Shown piece by piece: positions 39,786 through 50,310 of a DNA stretch of 64,000 nt. Source of the stretch: an uncultured Bacteroidota bacterium (GTDB taxonomy: Bacteria; Bacteroidota; Bacteroidia; AKYH767-A; OLB10). The position numbers and the translations under genes are program-made. The DNA lies in the NCBI GenBank assembly GCA_900696575.1, contig CAADHD010000035.1, positions 1 through 64,000 of the forward strand, in the 5' to 3' direction. Under the pieces are notes generated by a model. The model saw only the letters and a list, made by a program, of their open reading frames with translations. It was not told the DNA's origin and made no database searches. How positions within the stretch are numbered: the first letter of the stretch is position 1; each line of letters begins with the position of its first letter.

Positions 39786-42089
39786 TCAATTACCCAATTC
39801 GCTCATGAACTTGATGCGGATCATGCGTATTTCGTCAATGGTAAAATCGTCTTCACCAAGTTCGGCATGGGCAGCTTCTACGGAATCGGTTTCGGCAGTA
39901 CGGAAGTAGTTATATACTTCCTGTTGGCGTTCGGGGTCTATTACTTCGTTAAGATAGTAGTTGATGTCAATCTTGGTACCTGAGGCAACAATGCTTTCAA
40001 TTTCGGTAATGACTTCGGAGAGGGTAATGCCTTTAGAAACGGCAATGTCATCCAACGAAAGTTTACGGTCGAGGCTGGTGATGATGTAAACTTTGAGTCC
40101 CGATTTGTTGACAACGGATTTGACAACCATATCCATAGGACGTTCAATCTCATTTTCTTCAACGTATTTGGCAATGAGATCAACAAAGGGTTTGCCGTAC
40201 TTGGCTGCTTTGCCAGCTCCTACTCCGGTGATGTTTTTAAGCTCGTCAAGTTTAACCGGGTATTGAATAGCCATTTCTTCGAGGGAGGGATCCTGAAAGA
40301 TGACGAAAGGCGGGACGTTCTTCTGCTTGGCAATTTGCTTGCGCAAATCTTTGAGCATGGCAAAAAGGTTTTCATCGGCAGCATTGCCACCGCCTGCTGC
40401 TCCGGATTCTTCATCGTCATCCATATCGTACTCGCCAAAGTCGTGGTCAATAGTAACTTTGAAGGAGTGGGGTTTTTCGAGAAATTTACGTCCGGCATCA
40501 GTGAGTTTAAGTAGGCCGTAGTTGTCAACGTCTTTGGAGACGAGGCCGGCCATGAAAGCCTGACGAACAACGGAGATCCAGAATTTTTCATCTTTATCGG
40601 CACCATCGCCAAAGATTTCGAGTTTATCGTGGCCGTACTTTTTTACTTCATTTTCGTTTTTTCCGATGATGACATGAATAACATGGTCAGTGTTATGGCG
40701 CTCTTTAACGGCCAGAACGGTTTCGAGCATGAGGGCGATTTCGTCTTTAGCTTCGACCTGCTGCTTGGGATGAATGCAGTTATCGCAGTTGTGGCAGTTC
40801 TCTTCGGTATAGCGTTCTCCAAAGTAATGGAGCAACATGCGTCTGCGGCAGCCTGAGGTTTCGGCATAGGCAACCGTTTCGTGTAACATTTGCTTACCGA
40901 TTTCCTGCTCGGCCACCGGTTTGCCTTTCATAAATTTTTCGAGTTTCTCAATGTCTTTGTAGCTGTAGTAGCAAATACATCGGCCTTCACGGCCATCGCG
41001 GCCGGCACGGCCTGTTTCCTGGTAGTAGCCTTCGAGCGATTTGGGAATGTCGTGATGCATTACGAAGCGTACATCGGGTTTGTCTATACCCATGCCGAAG
41101 GCAATGGTAGCTACAATGACATCTATTTCCTCCATGAGGAATTTATCCTGAGTGGCGGCACGGGTAGCGGCATCGAGGCCGGCATGGTAAGGTAATGCTT
41201 TGATGCCGTTTACATTGAGAGTAGAGGCCACCTCTTCCACTTTTTTACGGCTGAGGCAGTAAATGATACCTGACTTTCCGTGATGCTGCCTTACGTATTT
41301 GATGATTTCCTTAATAACATTGACTTTGGGTTTTACCTCGTAATAAAGGTTGGGGCGGTTAAAGGATGCTTTGAACACGGTGGCATCCTGAATGCCGAGG
41401 TTTTTCTGAATGTCGGCCTGCACTTTGGCGGTAGCCGTTGCGGTAAGAGCAATAACGGGTATGGTTCCGAAGGCATCAACAATAGGTTTGAGTTTGCGGT
41501 ATTCAGGGCGGAAGTCGTGTCCCCATTCGGAAATACAGTGGGCTTCGTCAATGGCCAGAAAGGAAACGTTGATGGATTTAAGGAATTCAACATTTTCTTC
41601 TTTGGTTAGCGATTCGGGAGCTACGTACAGAAGTTTTGTCTTACCTTCGGTTGTATCTTTTTTTACTTTGGTAATTTCAGTTTTGTTTAGGGAGGAGTTG
41701 AGGAAGTGAGCTATGCCGTCATCAGTATTGAAGCCACGAATAGAGTCAACCTGATTTTTCATGAGGGCGATGAGGGGCGAAACAACAATGGCTGTTCCCT
41801 CCATGATAAGGGCCGGTAACTGGTAACACATGGATTTACCACCACCGGTAGGCATGATGACAAATGTGTTTTTACCATCCATCAGGTTTTTGATAATTTC
41901 TTCCTGCTCTCCTTTAAAATTATCAAACCCGAAAAACTTGTGTAGCTGCTGTTGAAGATAGGTCTGCGACCCGTTAGAAGATTTTTTTGAATCCTTCTTT
42001 GTTGCTTTAATGGCTTCCTTCTTTTCAGGCTTTGAAGAATCTTTCTTTCCTTTCTTAGATTTCTTCTCGGCAATTGCGTCAGTACTCAT
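39786..42089 (-). CDS. recQ: RecQ-family ATP-dependent DNA helicase
   Basis: 3'-5' DNA helicase of 767 residues for recombination and fork repair. After a Lys/Ser-rich tail of about 45 residues come the motor domains (Walker A MPTGGGKSMCYQ, DEAHCISEWGHDFRPEY), the zinc-binding segment (CRRRM...CHNCDNC), the winged-helix RQC domain and an HRDC domain (DLRKQIAKQKNVPPF). A further 90 residues at the C-terminus resemble the helix-turn-helix extension of some RecQ proteins. The charged N-terminal extension is absent from E. coli RecQ. Confidence 0.95.
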   Translation of the reverse strand: MSTDAIAEKKSKKGKKDSSKPEKKEAIKATKKDSKKSSNGSQTYLQQQLHKFFGFDNFKGEQEEIIKNLMDGKNTFVIMPTGGGKSMCYQLPALIMEGTAIVVSPLIALMKNQVDSIRGFNTDDGIAHFLNSSLNKTEITKVKKDTTEGKTKLLYVAPESLTKEENVEFLKSINVSFLAIDEAHCISEWGHDFRPEYRKLKPIVDAFGTIPVIALTATATAKVQADIQKNLGIQDATVFKASFNRPNLYYEVKPKVNVIKEIIKYVRQHHGKSGIIYCLSRKKVEEVASTLNVNGIKALPYHAGLDAATRAATQDKFLMEEIDVIVATIAFGMGIDKPDVRFVMHHDIPKSLEGYYQETGRAGRDGREGRCICYYSYKDIEKLEKFMKGKPVAEQEIGKQMLHETVAYAETSGCRRRMLLHYFGERYTEENCHNCDNCIHPKQQVEAKDEIALMLETVLAVKERHNTDHVIHVIIGKNENEVKKYGHDKLEIFGDGADKDEKFWISVVRQAFMAGLVSKDVDNYGLLKLTDAGRKFLEKPHSFKVTIDHDFGEYDMDDDEESGAAGGGNAADENLFAMLKDLRKQIAKQKNVPPFVIFQDPSLEEMAIQYPVKLDELKNITGVGAGKAAKYGKPFVDLIAKYVEENEIERPMDMVVKSVVNKSGLKVYIITSLDRKLSLDDIAVSKGITLSEVITEIESIVASGTKIDINYYLNEVIDPERQQEVYNYFRTAETDSVEAAHAELGEDDFTIDEIRMIRIKFMSELGN

Positions 42090-42171
42090 GTGAAATGTTA
42101 TCTGTTTAATTTTGCACTCTAAATTACATCAAATCAAATAATCTGCAAGCCCTAACCAAAAAATTTTCATT

Positions 42172-43137
42172 TTGATCAAGACAACTGAACTGATTGCCAT
42201 CGCTCTCAAAACTCTTAAAACGGAAGCTGCGTCAGTAGCCCGTTTGAAGAAAAGTATCGGTCGTGAGTTTGCAGAGTGTGTAAAACTAATATATTTTTCA
42301 AAAGGAAGAGTAATTGTAACAGGAGTGGGCAAAAGTTCACTGATTGCTCAGAAAATTGTTGCCACTCTTAACAGTACCGGAACGCCTGCAGTGTTTATGC
42401 ATGCGGCTGATGCGGTGCATGGCGATTTGGGAATTATACAGAAGGACGATGTGGTGATTTGTCTTTCGAAGAGCGGAGAAACACCGGAGGTAAAAGTGAT
42501 TACTCCTTTATTAAAGGCGGGTAAAAACAAGCTGATAGCGATTACGGGAAACATGAAATCATTTTTAGCCATACATGCCGATCTGGTGATTGATGCTTCG
42601 GTAAAAGAAGAGGCCTGCCCTATGAACCTTGCCCCCACCAGCAGTACTATGGCTCAGATGGCCATTGGAGATGCGTTGGCCGTGTGTTTACTTCATGCCC
42701 GTGGATTTACCGAAAAAGATTTTGCGAGGTTCCATCCCGGAGGGTCGCTGGGCAAGCAGCTTTATTTAAAGGTGTCGGATATTTATAAGTTAAATCCGAA
42801 ACCGGTGGTAAAGCCGGGTGACTCGCTTAAAAAGGTGATTGTTGAAATTTCGTCAAACCGGCTTGGAGCCACCGCAGTGATTGAAAAAAATCAATTGAAA
42901 GGAATAATTACGGATGGTGATTTAAGACGGATGCTTGAAACAGGCCGGAGAATTGAAGAGGTAAGTGCAGTGGAAATCATGAGCCGCCACCCGCGAACTA
43001 TTGATAAAGACGCCCTGGCTATTGATGCCCTTCAACTGATGAAGAAGAATAATATCACTCAGTTGATTGTAGTTTCAAAAAATAAGTTTGAAGGATTTAT
43101 TCACCTTCACGATTTGCTGCGCGAAGGATTGTTCTGA
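42172..43137 (+). CDS. kdsD: D-arabinose-5-phosphate isomerase (KpsF/GutQ family)
   Basis: Converts ribulose-5-phosphate to arabinose-5-phosphate, the first step toward the LPS sugar Kdo. The SIS domain holds VTGVGKSSLIAQKIVATLNS and HAADAVHGDLG; the C-terminal part has two CBS domains. There is no ATG near the expected N-terminus, and TTG at 42172 gives normal length (321 residues). It is divergent from recQ, and its stop directly abuts the stop of the convergent PLD gene within the palindrome TGATCA. Confidence 0.92.
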   Translation: MIKTTELIAIALKTLKTEAASVARLKKSIGREFAECVKLIYFSKGRVIVTGVGKSSLIAQKIVATLNSTGTPAVFMHAADAVHGDLGIIQKDDVVICLSKSGETPEVKVITPLLKAGKNKLIAITGNMKSFLAIHADLVIDASVKEEACPMNLAPTSSTMAQMAIGDALAVCLLHARGFTEKDFARFHPGGSLGKQLYLKVSDIYKLNPKPVVKPGDSLKKVIVEISSNRLGATAVIEKNQLKGIITDGDLRRMLETGRRIEEVSAVEIMSRHPRTIDKDALAIDALQLMKKNNITQLIVVSKNKFEGFIHLHDLLREGLF

Positions 43138-45342
43138 TCAGCGGGCAATAATGAGTTTCTGAGTGAACATTTTATCAGAAGTGATAAGATGCACCAAATA
43201 AATTCCCTGTTGTAGATTGGAAACATTCATAGTGTTGTTTTCAGAATTGAGCAAACCGGAAAAAACTTTTCTTCCGTTCACATCAAAAAGAAAAAGTTTG
43301 GCAGTAGAATTCAAAGTAAAACGGATTTTGTGTTGAGCCGGATTCGGAAATAAAGAAATCTCCTCAACAAGGTTATGCTGATTAACAGACAATGTACCTC
43401 CGCCATTATCATCAAACCTTTGCCAGAATTCCTGATAGAATTGATTGGCGATGGCAGGATGATGAAAGATGATGGTATTTTCATCGTTTTTCTGATTGGC
43501 AGTTGTACTCCAGTTATGAGAACCGGTAAGCACAAGCGGATCTGAACTTAAAACAGCCTGATCAACAATAAGGTATTTGTGATGCAGGATGCCGGGCAGC
43601 AAAGCATGGTCGTAGGTCATGACTCGGGGCCCCATTACATTTTGAAGTATGCCGAAAGCGGTCTGGCCGCCATTGTTCCAGTCATCGGCTATACCGGCAG
43701 CATATATACCGTGATGCGAAATGCGGTCGGCAATGGCAGCAGCCAGGTCAAAACGCGTGAACGCCAGCATAGCGAAATATAAGTCAGCATCCGATGTATT
43801 AATGGAGCGCATAATTTGATTGTTGACATCATCACTCGGACTGAAATATGATTCAACCTCATAACCTCCGATATTCAACTGATGCGGAGTATTGTCGGTT
43901 TTATCAGGCCCGAACCTGGCAGCAACACCATTGGGCAGCGGTCCGCTGCTTCCCCACATTTCTTCAAATTCCATAGTATAAACCTTAGCTAAAGACTGAT
44001 CCTGAATAAAGACAAGGTGATTGGCATCAACATTAAGTTGAGCATCTGTCCAGTTAGTAGAACCTGTAAGTACAACCGGTTTGTTTGCATCGGGAGAGAA
44101 AGCATCCAGCACCATAAATTTATTGTGCATGATGTTAAAATAGCCGTTGTTCTGAGGAGAATTCAACACCGGTATGGCCAGGTTAAGATTGGCAATTGCA
44201 CTGTTGACATTGTTCCCATCGCTGATGATGCGTATGATAACGCCACGCTGATAAGCAGCATTGATAGCATTAACAATGGACAAGGTACCGGATGTGCTGA
44301 AATTGTAAATGGCAATATCAAGTGTAAAATCGCATCGGTCAATATAAGCGGCAATGGTATCGGCAAATGCATTGTTAAGCCGGATGGCCAGGTTAGAAGC
44401 CGGAGCAGCAACAGCATTATTGACCGTACGGTTAAAATAGGTTTTGATATCGCCTGACGAATTGCTTTTGGTAATGCAAACACGCGAGGCTGCAAAAGCA
44501 GTATCACTTCCATTAACAGAAAATGGTTTTACGTAGTAAACTTCCGATGGCAAGGCATTGCTTACCGATACAGAAGCAGCAGCCGTTGATTGACTTCCGG
44601 CAAGCAGGCCTAATTCATAGGCTGGCGTTTTGCCATACCATGAAAAAGCATTTCCGGCCAGATTAGTTTGCCAGTTTACCTGAAAACCGGAAGTTGTGAT
44701 GTTTTGGGCACGCGGTGAAACGGTTACGTAAAATGCAGAAGCATTCTGAAGGTCATTAACACTGCGTGGGAGCAACTGATACGTGTTTTGATACTGCGAA
44801 CAAACAGCCACAATGTTAACACTGCCGGTCGGTATAGGCGTACCCACAAGATTAACGCCCGGATTAATTCTTACCGTACCCGGCTCTCCGGCTGCGGTGA
44901 TGTTGTAATTAGCACTGCCCGAAAAAACACCACCACTTTGAAATACGGCTGCATTTATCTGAACCAATTGTCCTTCCACCCATTCACCCAACTGATTGGG
45001 GGTTACCACTACCGGAGCCGGCAGCGGATTGCCTTGAGAAATTACCGTAAATGATGAAACCGGACTAAGCTCAAGCAAATTGAAGTAACTATACAACGTT
45101 CCGGTTACTTCAATAAAATCTCCGGATTGAATACTGCTCACTGTGTTTCCGAATGCGGCAATGCCGGCAGTTCCATCTGTTAGGTACCGTATATTGCCGA
45201 GTTCCTGACCATTCACTACCACACCCTGAACGGTTACAACTGTTCCAAGGGGCAATTGTCTTGCAGCATCAATGGTAATAACCTGTGCAATAGCAGCTAT
45301 CTTTAACAGGAATAAAAAGCAAACAAGAACTGTTCTTTTCAC
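43138..45342 (-). CDS. Secreted phospholipase D-like protein with T9SS sorting domain
   Basis: 734 residues, GTG start followed by a normal signal peptide (ending AAIAQ). Domains in order: an OB-fold-like region (about 20-120), a second beta region, a fibronectin-like segment with SPRAQNITTSGFQVNW (about 205-290), two phospholipase D HKD motifs (HNKFMVLD near residue 404, HHKYLIVD near 586, each followed by GSxNW), and a type A T9SS sorting domain (LFPNPAQHKI to LIIAR). It may be a secreted nuclease or phospholipase; the PLD type alone does not decide. Confidence 0.88.
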   Translation of the reverse strand: MKRTVLVCFLFLLKIAAIAQVITIDAARQLPLGTVVTVQGVVVNGQELGNIRYLTDGTAGIAAFGNTVSSIQSGDFIEVTGTLYSYFNLLELSPVSSFTVISQGNPLPAPVVVTPNQLGEWVEGQLVQINAAVFQSGGVFSGSANYNITAAGEPGTVRINPGVNLVGTPIPTGSVNIVAVCSQYQNTYQLLPRSVNDLQNASAFYVTVSPRAQNITTSGFQVNWQTNLAGNAFSWYGKTPAYELGLLAGSQSTAAASVSVSNALPSEVYYVKPFSVNGSDTAFAASRVCITKSNSSGDIKTYFNRTVNNAVAAPASNLAIRLNNAFADTIAAYIDRCDFTLDIAIYNFSTSGTLSIVNAINAAYQRGVIIRIISDGNNVNSAIANLNLAIPVLNSPQNNGYFNIMHNKFMVLDAFSPDANKPVVLTGSTNWTDAQLNVDANHLVFIQDQSLAKVYTMEFEEMWGSSGPLPNGVAARFGPDKTDNTPHQLNIGGYEVESYFSPSDDVNNQIMRSINTSDADLYFAMLAFTRFDLAAAIADRISHHGIYAAGIADDWNNGGQTAFGILQNVMGPRVMTYDHALLPGILHHKYLIVDQAVLSSDPLVLTGSHNWSTTANQKNDENTIIFHHPAIANQFYQEFWQRFDDNGGGTLSVNQHNLVEEISLFPNPAQHKIRFTLNSTAKLFLFDVNGRKVFSGLLNSENNTMNVSNLQQGIYLVHLITSDKMFTQKLIIAR

Positions 45343-45442
45343 GGGGTAAATGTACAGGTTACAAGATTAACAAAAAGTTATGCATGGAGAGTTGCCGGGA
45401 AAGATTAAAGACTAAATTAGTTTTACTTTGCTGAATTAAACC

Positions 45443-46165
45443 ATGAGACTGCGTTCAGAAAATCTTGTTAAAATTTACCGGAAACGGATGGTGGTTGATC
45501 ATGTATCCGTACATGTTGACCGTGGAGAGATTGTTGGATTACTGGGGCCCAACGGTGCCGGCAAAACCACCACCTTTTACATGATTACCGGTTTAGTACG
45601 TCCCTTGGAAGGAAAAATTTTTCTGGATGAAAGCGACATCACGCATGAACCCATGTTCAAGCGCGCACAGCGTGGCATTGCCTACCTGGCACAGGAAGCA
45701 TCAGTATTCAGGAAACTTTCGGTTGAAGACAACATACGGGCAGTACTTGAAATGACTAAGCTTAATAAAGGTCAGCAAGAGGAACGCATAGAACATTTGC
45801 TGGAGGAGTTCGGTCTTCAACGTGTTCGTAAAAGTCGTGGCGATTTGCTTTCAGGCGGTGAAAGAAGAAGAACAGAGATAGCACGGGCATTGGCTGTTGA
45901 TCCGAAATTTATTCTCCTGGATGAACCGTTTGCCGGAGTTGACCCGATTGCCGTAGAAGACATTCAAACTATTGTGAAAAAGCTGAAGGAAAAAAACATC
46001 GGCATCCTTATTACCGACCACAATGTGCATGAAACATTAAGTATTACAGACCGCGCCTACCTGCTTTACGAAGGCCGCATTTTAAAAGCAGGTACTGCTT
46101 ACGAACTTTCGGAAGATGAGCAGGTACGCAAGCTTTATCTTGGTAAAAATTTTGAACTGAGGTAA
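45443..46165 (+). CDS. lptB: LPS export ABC transporter ATPase LptB
   Basis: Powers extraction of LPS from the inner membrane with LptFG. 240 residues: Walker [17 protein letters not shown] signature [15 protein letters not shown], Walker [14 protein letters not shown] and the switch His in ITDHNV. The motif [10 protein letters not shown] and the full length match LptB. lptC lies far away in the window at 59245, so lpt genes are scattered. Confidence 0.96.
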   Translation: MRLRSENLVKIYRKRMVVDHVSVHVDRGEIVGLLGPNGAGKTTTFYMITGLVRPLEGKIFLDESDITHEPMFKRAQRGIAYLAQEASVFRKLSVEDNIRAVLEMTKLNKGQQEERIEHLLEEFGLQRVRKSRGDLLSGGERRRTEIARALAVDPKFILLDEPFAGVDPIAVEDIQTIVKKLKEKNIGILITDHNVHETLSITDRAYLLYEGRILKAGTAYELSEDEQVRKLYLGKNFELR

Positions 46166-46202
46166 GGGGCTACTTAATAAGTATTTTTACTTTTACACAA
46201 CC

Positions 46203-47678
46203 ATGATTACATTAACGTGTAAAATATTCTCTTTTAACCGGCTTTTACTTTTCTTCCTGTTTAAAATTGTGATTTCCCCTGCTGCCTATGCCCAGCAAAT
46301 CACCTTCGAAAAAATAATTGATACCCTGGGCTGCGTATCGGCAAACTGCATACAGGAAACCTTTGACGGAGGCTATGTCTTTGGCGGAACCACCAGCTTA
46401 GGCGGTAATGATGTGATTATTGTAAAACTCGATTCGGCCGGCACCATTGATTGGGTGAAAATTTACAGCGGCCCAAGCATGGAAGGCGCTACCTACATTG
46501 AACAAACTCCCGACAGCGGATACATGGTTAATGCCATTTATGATGTTGGAGGACCTTATACCTAAAGCTGGCTGCTAAAACTAAATCAGCAAGGCGATAC
46601 CCTCTGGACTAAAATTTTTTCTGCCGGTACGGGCGGCACCAATCCCGCTTCGGTAAACAGCATGGCCTCTGTGGCAAATACTATTTACGGAATGACAGGA
46701 TATTTTAAACCTGTGCCGTTTACAAAAGGAAGTCCTTATTTCATTGCCAACATTGGTAACGGGATTCAGTTAGCAAACAAAATCTATGACTATAATCCTT
46801 TTTCATCAAACGGAGAGGCCATTAATAAAACATTCGATGGCGGGTTTATCATTACAGGACAATACGGAACAGGGCCGGTATCTGCAGATATTCATTTAAT
46901 CCGAACGGATACTTATGGCGACACTCTTTGGACAAAAACATATAATTTTTCACAAGGTGATGCCGGCATGGCCGTACAGCAAACTGCCGACAGCGGATTT
47001 ATTGTGGCCGGATTTAGTTATGATCCAGTTATTTCATCTCATGTGAATGCATTCTTATTAAAAACAAATTCTTCAAATGATACGATCTGGTCAAAACTTT
47101 TTGTTAGTCCTTCTGAGTCTCTTTTTTATTCCGTTGACCAGACTAATGATTACGGATATTTCCTTACCGGAACTTTGGCGATTCCACCGAATAACATTGG
47201 CAAAATTTATCTGATAAAAACAAACGATATTGGTGATACGCTATGGACAAGACTACATGGTAATAACAATGTTTTTAGCAACAACGGTTTGTTCGGCAAA
47301 CAAACCAAAGACGGAGGCTACATTGTTTCAGGCATTGGCTCCATTGGCAATAAGTTTGGCGCTTACATCATCAAACTTGACAGCCTCGGCAATGTAAACT
47401 CTCCGGGCGGCATGGCCGAACTGAATAATCCGTTTGAGTTTGCGGTTTATCCCAATCCATCCAACGGTGTGTTTCAGGTAACCGTCAAAGGCCTGCCTCA
47501 TCATAAAGGACAGATTGAAGTTTACAACATCAATCATCAACTGGTGCATTCATCACCGGTTGGCTGTCAACAGCCTTTGACGGTTAACCTTACTCATGCA
47601 ACCGAAGGACTGTATCTTGTTTTACTCAGAACAGGGGAAACCGTCTTTACTAAAAAATTTATCATTCATAAACCATAA
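46203..47678 (+). pseudogene. T9SS cargo gene of the beta-propeller type interrupted by an in-frame TAA
   Basis: The frame runs from an ATG and signal peptide (ending AAYAQ) at 46203 to a T9SS type A sorting domain ending at 47678, but is cut by TAA at 46563-46565. Sequence on both sides continues in one frame: repeats of the form GGY/GGF...D..G.TLW appear before and after the stop. Without it the product would be 491 residues. The upstream part alone encodes 120 residues. A single substitution, or an assembly error, explains the break. Such repeat proteins are usually surface-exposed or secreted; the function is unknown. Confidence 0.88.
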
Positions 47679-47710
47679 ATAAATATTATCCACCCTAAAA
47701 CCCATTCATC

Positions 47711-49540
47711 ATGAAAAAACTTAAAACCCTCCTTCCGGTAATTTTCATTACTGCCTCAACCATTCTGCCCGGACAAAACACCCGGATGAGCAAATGGTTC
47801 ATTGCCCCAAAGGTGATTGACATGCCGCTTTCGGGAGTGGTCAGCGTTAATCCTATTATGCCTGTTTACGGCAACGCGCCTGCCCCCACTGCCGCCAAGG
47901 TGGCCAACGGTATTTATGACCAAAGCGGCAACCTGCTGTTTTACATTGCCGATAACGGCATTTACGATTACAACAATAACCTGATGGGTACGCTCAATCC
48001 GGTAAACCTTGGCGCTGAAATAGCCATTGTACCTTTTGGCAATAATGACAATAACTGCCAGCGCAAGTTCAATATATTTTACCTCAATGGCGGGGTGTTT
48101 TCCCAAACCTTGGTCAGCCTCTGTAAAACAGTGGTGGATATGAATGATTTCTCTGTTACCAATCAGGGAGTAATTGATAATCTGGGAGTACCGCAGGAGT
48201 TCGGGGCATTGGCTGTAGGGTCAAGAATTATCAGCGGCAACCGGTTTTTGTACTATCTCGGGGGGTCAGGTACCGTAGGTGCTGATTATGACGGCAAAAT
48301 CCGTAAGGTCGTTATTCATTTAGACGGAACGGTAACCATACAGCCGCAAGGCAATCAGGTTTATCCGCCCCAATACCCCTGGCCTAATGCAGGCTCTGAT
48401 ATTTTTTCAACCGAGCTTGAATTATCGCCTGACGGTAGTTACTTAGCCTGGGCAAGCTGGAGCATGGTAAATCCCCCAGGCCTCCCTTATCAAAATCGTT
48501 TTCATTTCATCAGGCTTGATCCGGTATCGGGTGATTACATGCCAAACAGTTACACAGAGTTTAACATTCCTAATATAAGCGGCAATAATATCAATGGCTT
48601 CCGCGGTATTGAGTTTTTTCAGAATGCTGCTGTTACCAAATTATTTTTGGGAGCCGGTACAGATGGAATATTTTATACCGATATATCAACTATTTCAAAT
48701 TTTATTCCTGTTGCATCCTCTGCTTCATTAGGTCTTTCCCAAATTGAACTCTCCTTTAACGGACTGATGTATGCAACATCGGCTTCGGGAATTGTTGGCG
48801 CGTTTGATCCAACTATTACTTTTCCTGCCATTTTATCAATCCCCAACTCATTCACCTTAACTAACCCGTTGCCTCCCTCCGGTACATGGACAGGCGGTGA
48901 CTTCTTTACCCTGCCCGACCAGATTGACGGGCAGGATTACTCTGCCATTGTGCCTGCTGCCGTTGCACCTGTCATTACAGTATCATCTTATACTTTCAAC
49001 AGTGGTAATGCAGTGTGGAGCTATGGCAATAACCCATGGAATGCCACAGCAACAATGCCCATCCATATTCATAAAGAACTGATTATTGAAGCCGGCTCCA
49101 ATCTTACCATCTCGGGAATGACATTCAATTTCGGCCCTGATGCTAAGGTGATTATCAAACAGGGCGCAGCCGGCCAAACGGCAGGCGGGATTCTTACTCT
49201 TACCAACAATGCTGTGCTTACCTCCGCTTTCAAAGCCGAATGTCCTGCGCTCTATACATGGAAAGGCGTTGAAGTCCTTGGCGTTAAAACTGCCGGACAG
49301 CATCCTCAGAATAATCCTATGGTGCAGGGAAGGTTAATCATCAAATCAAACAGCAGGATTGAGTTTGCTGAGTTTGGTGCCCGCCTTGGAACCAACCTGC
49401 AGAGTGCAGGAGGTATTGTGAATGCTTCATCAGGCGCTGTATTTTACAACTGCCGTACCGGTGTTGATTTCAAACCTTATCAGAATTTTTACATTTCATC
49501 AGGCAATACCGTCAACATCGGAAACAGAAGTTCGTTCTAA
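47711..49540 (+). CDS. Large secreted hypothetical protein, truncated
   Basis: 609 residues, with a signal peptide ending STILPGQ. The first 400 residues contain repeated beta segments and resemble a beta-propeller (SPDGSYLAWASWS, LSFNGLMYATSAS); the last 150 are a right-handed beta-helix-like region (GPDAKVIIKQGAAG, NNPMVQGRLIIKSN). The frame stops at 49540, just before an out-of-frame T9SS tail, so the gene has lost its C-terminus through a frameshift or internal deletion. It lies 32 bases after the interrupted cargo gene. No function is recognised. Confidence 0.75.
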   Translation: MKKLKTLLPVIFITASTILPGQNTRMSKWFIAPKVIDMPLSGVVSVNPIMPVYGNAPAPTAAKVANGIYDQSGNLLFYIADNGIYDYNNNLMGTLNPVNLGAEIAIVPFGNNDNNCQRKFNIFYLNGGVFSQTLVSLCKTVVDMNDFSVTNQGVIDNLGVPQEFGALAVGSRIISGNRFLYYLGGSGTVGADYDGKIRKVVIHLDGTVTIQPQGNQVYPPQYPWPNAGSDIFSTELELSPDGSYLAWASWSMVNPPGLPYQNRFHFIRLDPVSGDYMPNSYTEFNIPNISGNNINGFRGIEFFQNAAVTKLFLGAGTDGIFYTDISTISNFIPVASSASLGLSQIELSFNGLMYATSASGIVGAFDPTITFPAILSIPNSFTLTNPLPPSGTWTGGDFFTLPDQIDGQDYSAIVPAAVAPVITVSSYTFNSGNAVWSYGNNPWNATATMPIHIHKELIIEAGSNLTISGMTFNFGPDAKVIIKQGAAGQTAGGILTLTNNAVLTSAFKAECPALYTWKGVEVLGVKTAGQHPQNNPMVQGRLIIKSNSRIEFAEFGARLGTNLQSAGGIVNASSGAVFYNCRTGVDFKPYQNFYISSGNTVNIGNRSSF

Positions 49541-49662
49541 CCGGGCATTCAGGTAAAATAATCCTGGAAACTAACCGCATTCATAACGGCCTGTATTTCT
49601 ATCAGCTTAAAGGGGCGGGTGCAGCAGAAAAATCAAGAGGGAAAATTACGGTGAGGAAGTGA
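49531..49662 (+). pseudogene. Out-of-frame remnant of a T9SS sorting domain
   Basis: In the frame one base off from the preceding gene, this stretch reads FVLTGHSGKIILETNRIHNG, then LYFYQLKG, and ends SRGKITVRK before TGA at 49660. The GLYFYQL and GKITVRK segments are the hallmark end of a type A T9SS sorting domain. It has no start of its own. The last 30 bases overlap the 3' end of rsmG on the other strand. Confidence 0.85.
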
Positions 49663-50271
49663 AATTATAAACTTCTCTTTAAAAAAATCTTCTTCAAAAA
49701 AATCAGAAACAGCTTTCCGCTTTACCGGCTTTCCGGCCTCATTAATTTCCTCTTCAAGATTTCCCCCTTTCAGGCATATCAAACCGCTTTCAGGAAACCG
49801 GTTGCTGATTTTGCCTTTCAGCCATTGCTTCAGTGTTTTCAAAGGAGCAACGGCACGGGTTACGGCAAAATCAAATGATTCATCTACATTTTCAATTCTG
49901 GAGTTAAGTATAGTAACATTTTTGAGCTCCAGCAAATCAGCGATTTCCTTAACCGCATGAATCTTTTTTGAAATGGAATCAACCAACGTAAACTGCACTT
50001 CAGGAAAATAAACCGCCAGCGGAATACCCGGAAAGCCTCCACCGGTTCCAACATCAACCACCCTGCTGCCTGACGGAAACCGAATATATTGAGCTATTGC
50101 CAAAGAATGAAGAATATGTCTTTCTCCAAGATGAGCTACATCTTTTCTTGAAATAAGATTCACTTTTGAATTGATTTCAGGGAATACCCTACCCAGTTGC
50201 CCAAACTGTAATTTCTGAATTTCCGATAACTCAGGAAAATACTTTAAAACAACCCCTGACTCCCGATTCAT
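49633..50271 (-). CDS. rsmG: 16S rRNA (guanine527-N7)-methyltransferase
   Basis: SAM-dependent methylation of G527 in 16S rRNA; 212 residues. The family motif [13 protein letters not shown] precedes the SAM-binding [15 protein letters not shown], and [13 protein letters not shown] follows. Loss of this enzyme gives low-level streptomycin resistance in other bacteria. The start is adjacent to the divergent aldolase gene and the 3' end overlaps the cargo-gene remnant by 30 bases. Confidence 0.96.
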   Translation of the reverse strand: MNRESGVVLKYFPELSEIQKLQFGQLGRVFPEINSKVNLISRKDVAHLGERHILHSLAIAQYIRFPSGSRVVDVGTGGGFPGIPLAVYFPEVQFTLVDSISKKIHAVKEIADLLELKNVTILNSRIENVDESFDFAVTRAVAPLKTLKQWLKGKISNRFPESGLICLKGGNLEEEINEAGKPVKRKAVSDFFEEDFFKEKFIISLPHRNFPS

Positions 50272-50310
50272 GCTGCAAATAAAACAACAGACTGCATTAC
50301 AGAAATCCGT

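Noticed and set aside
46563-46565. Recoded stop (selenocysteine or read-through) in the cargo gene
   Set aside because: The codon is TAA, not the TGA used for selenocysteine, and no stem-loop signal is seen after it.
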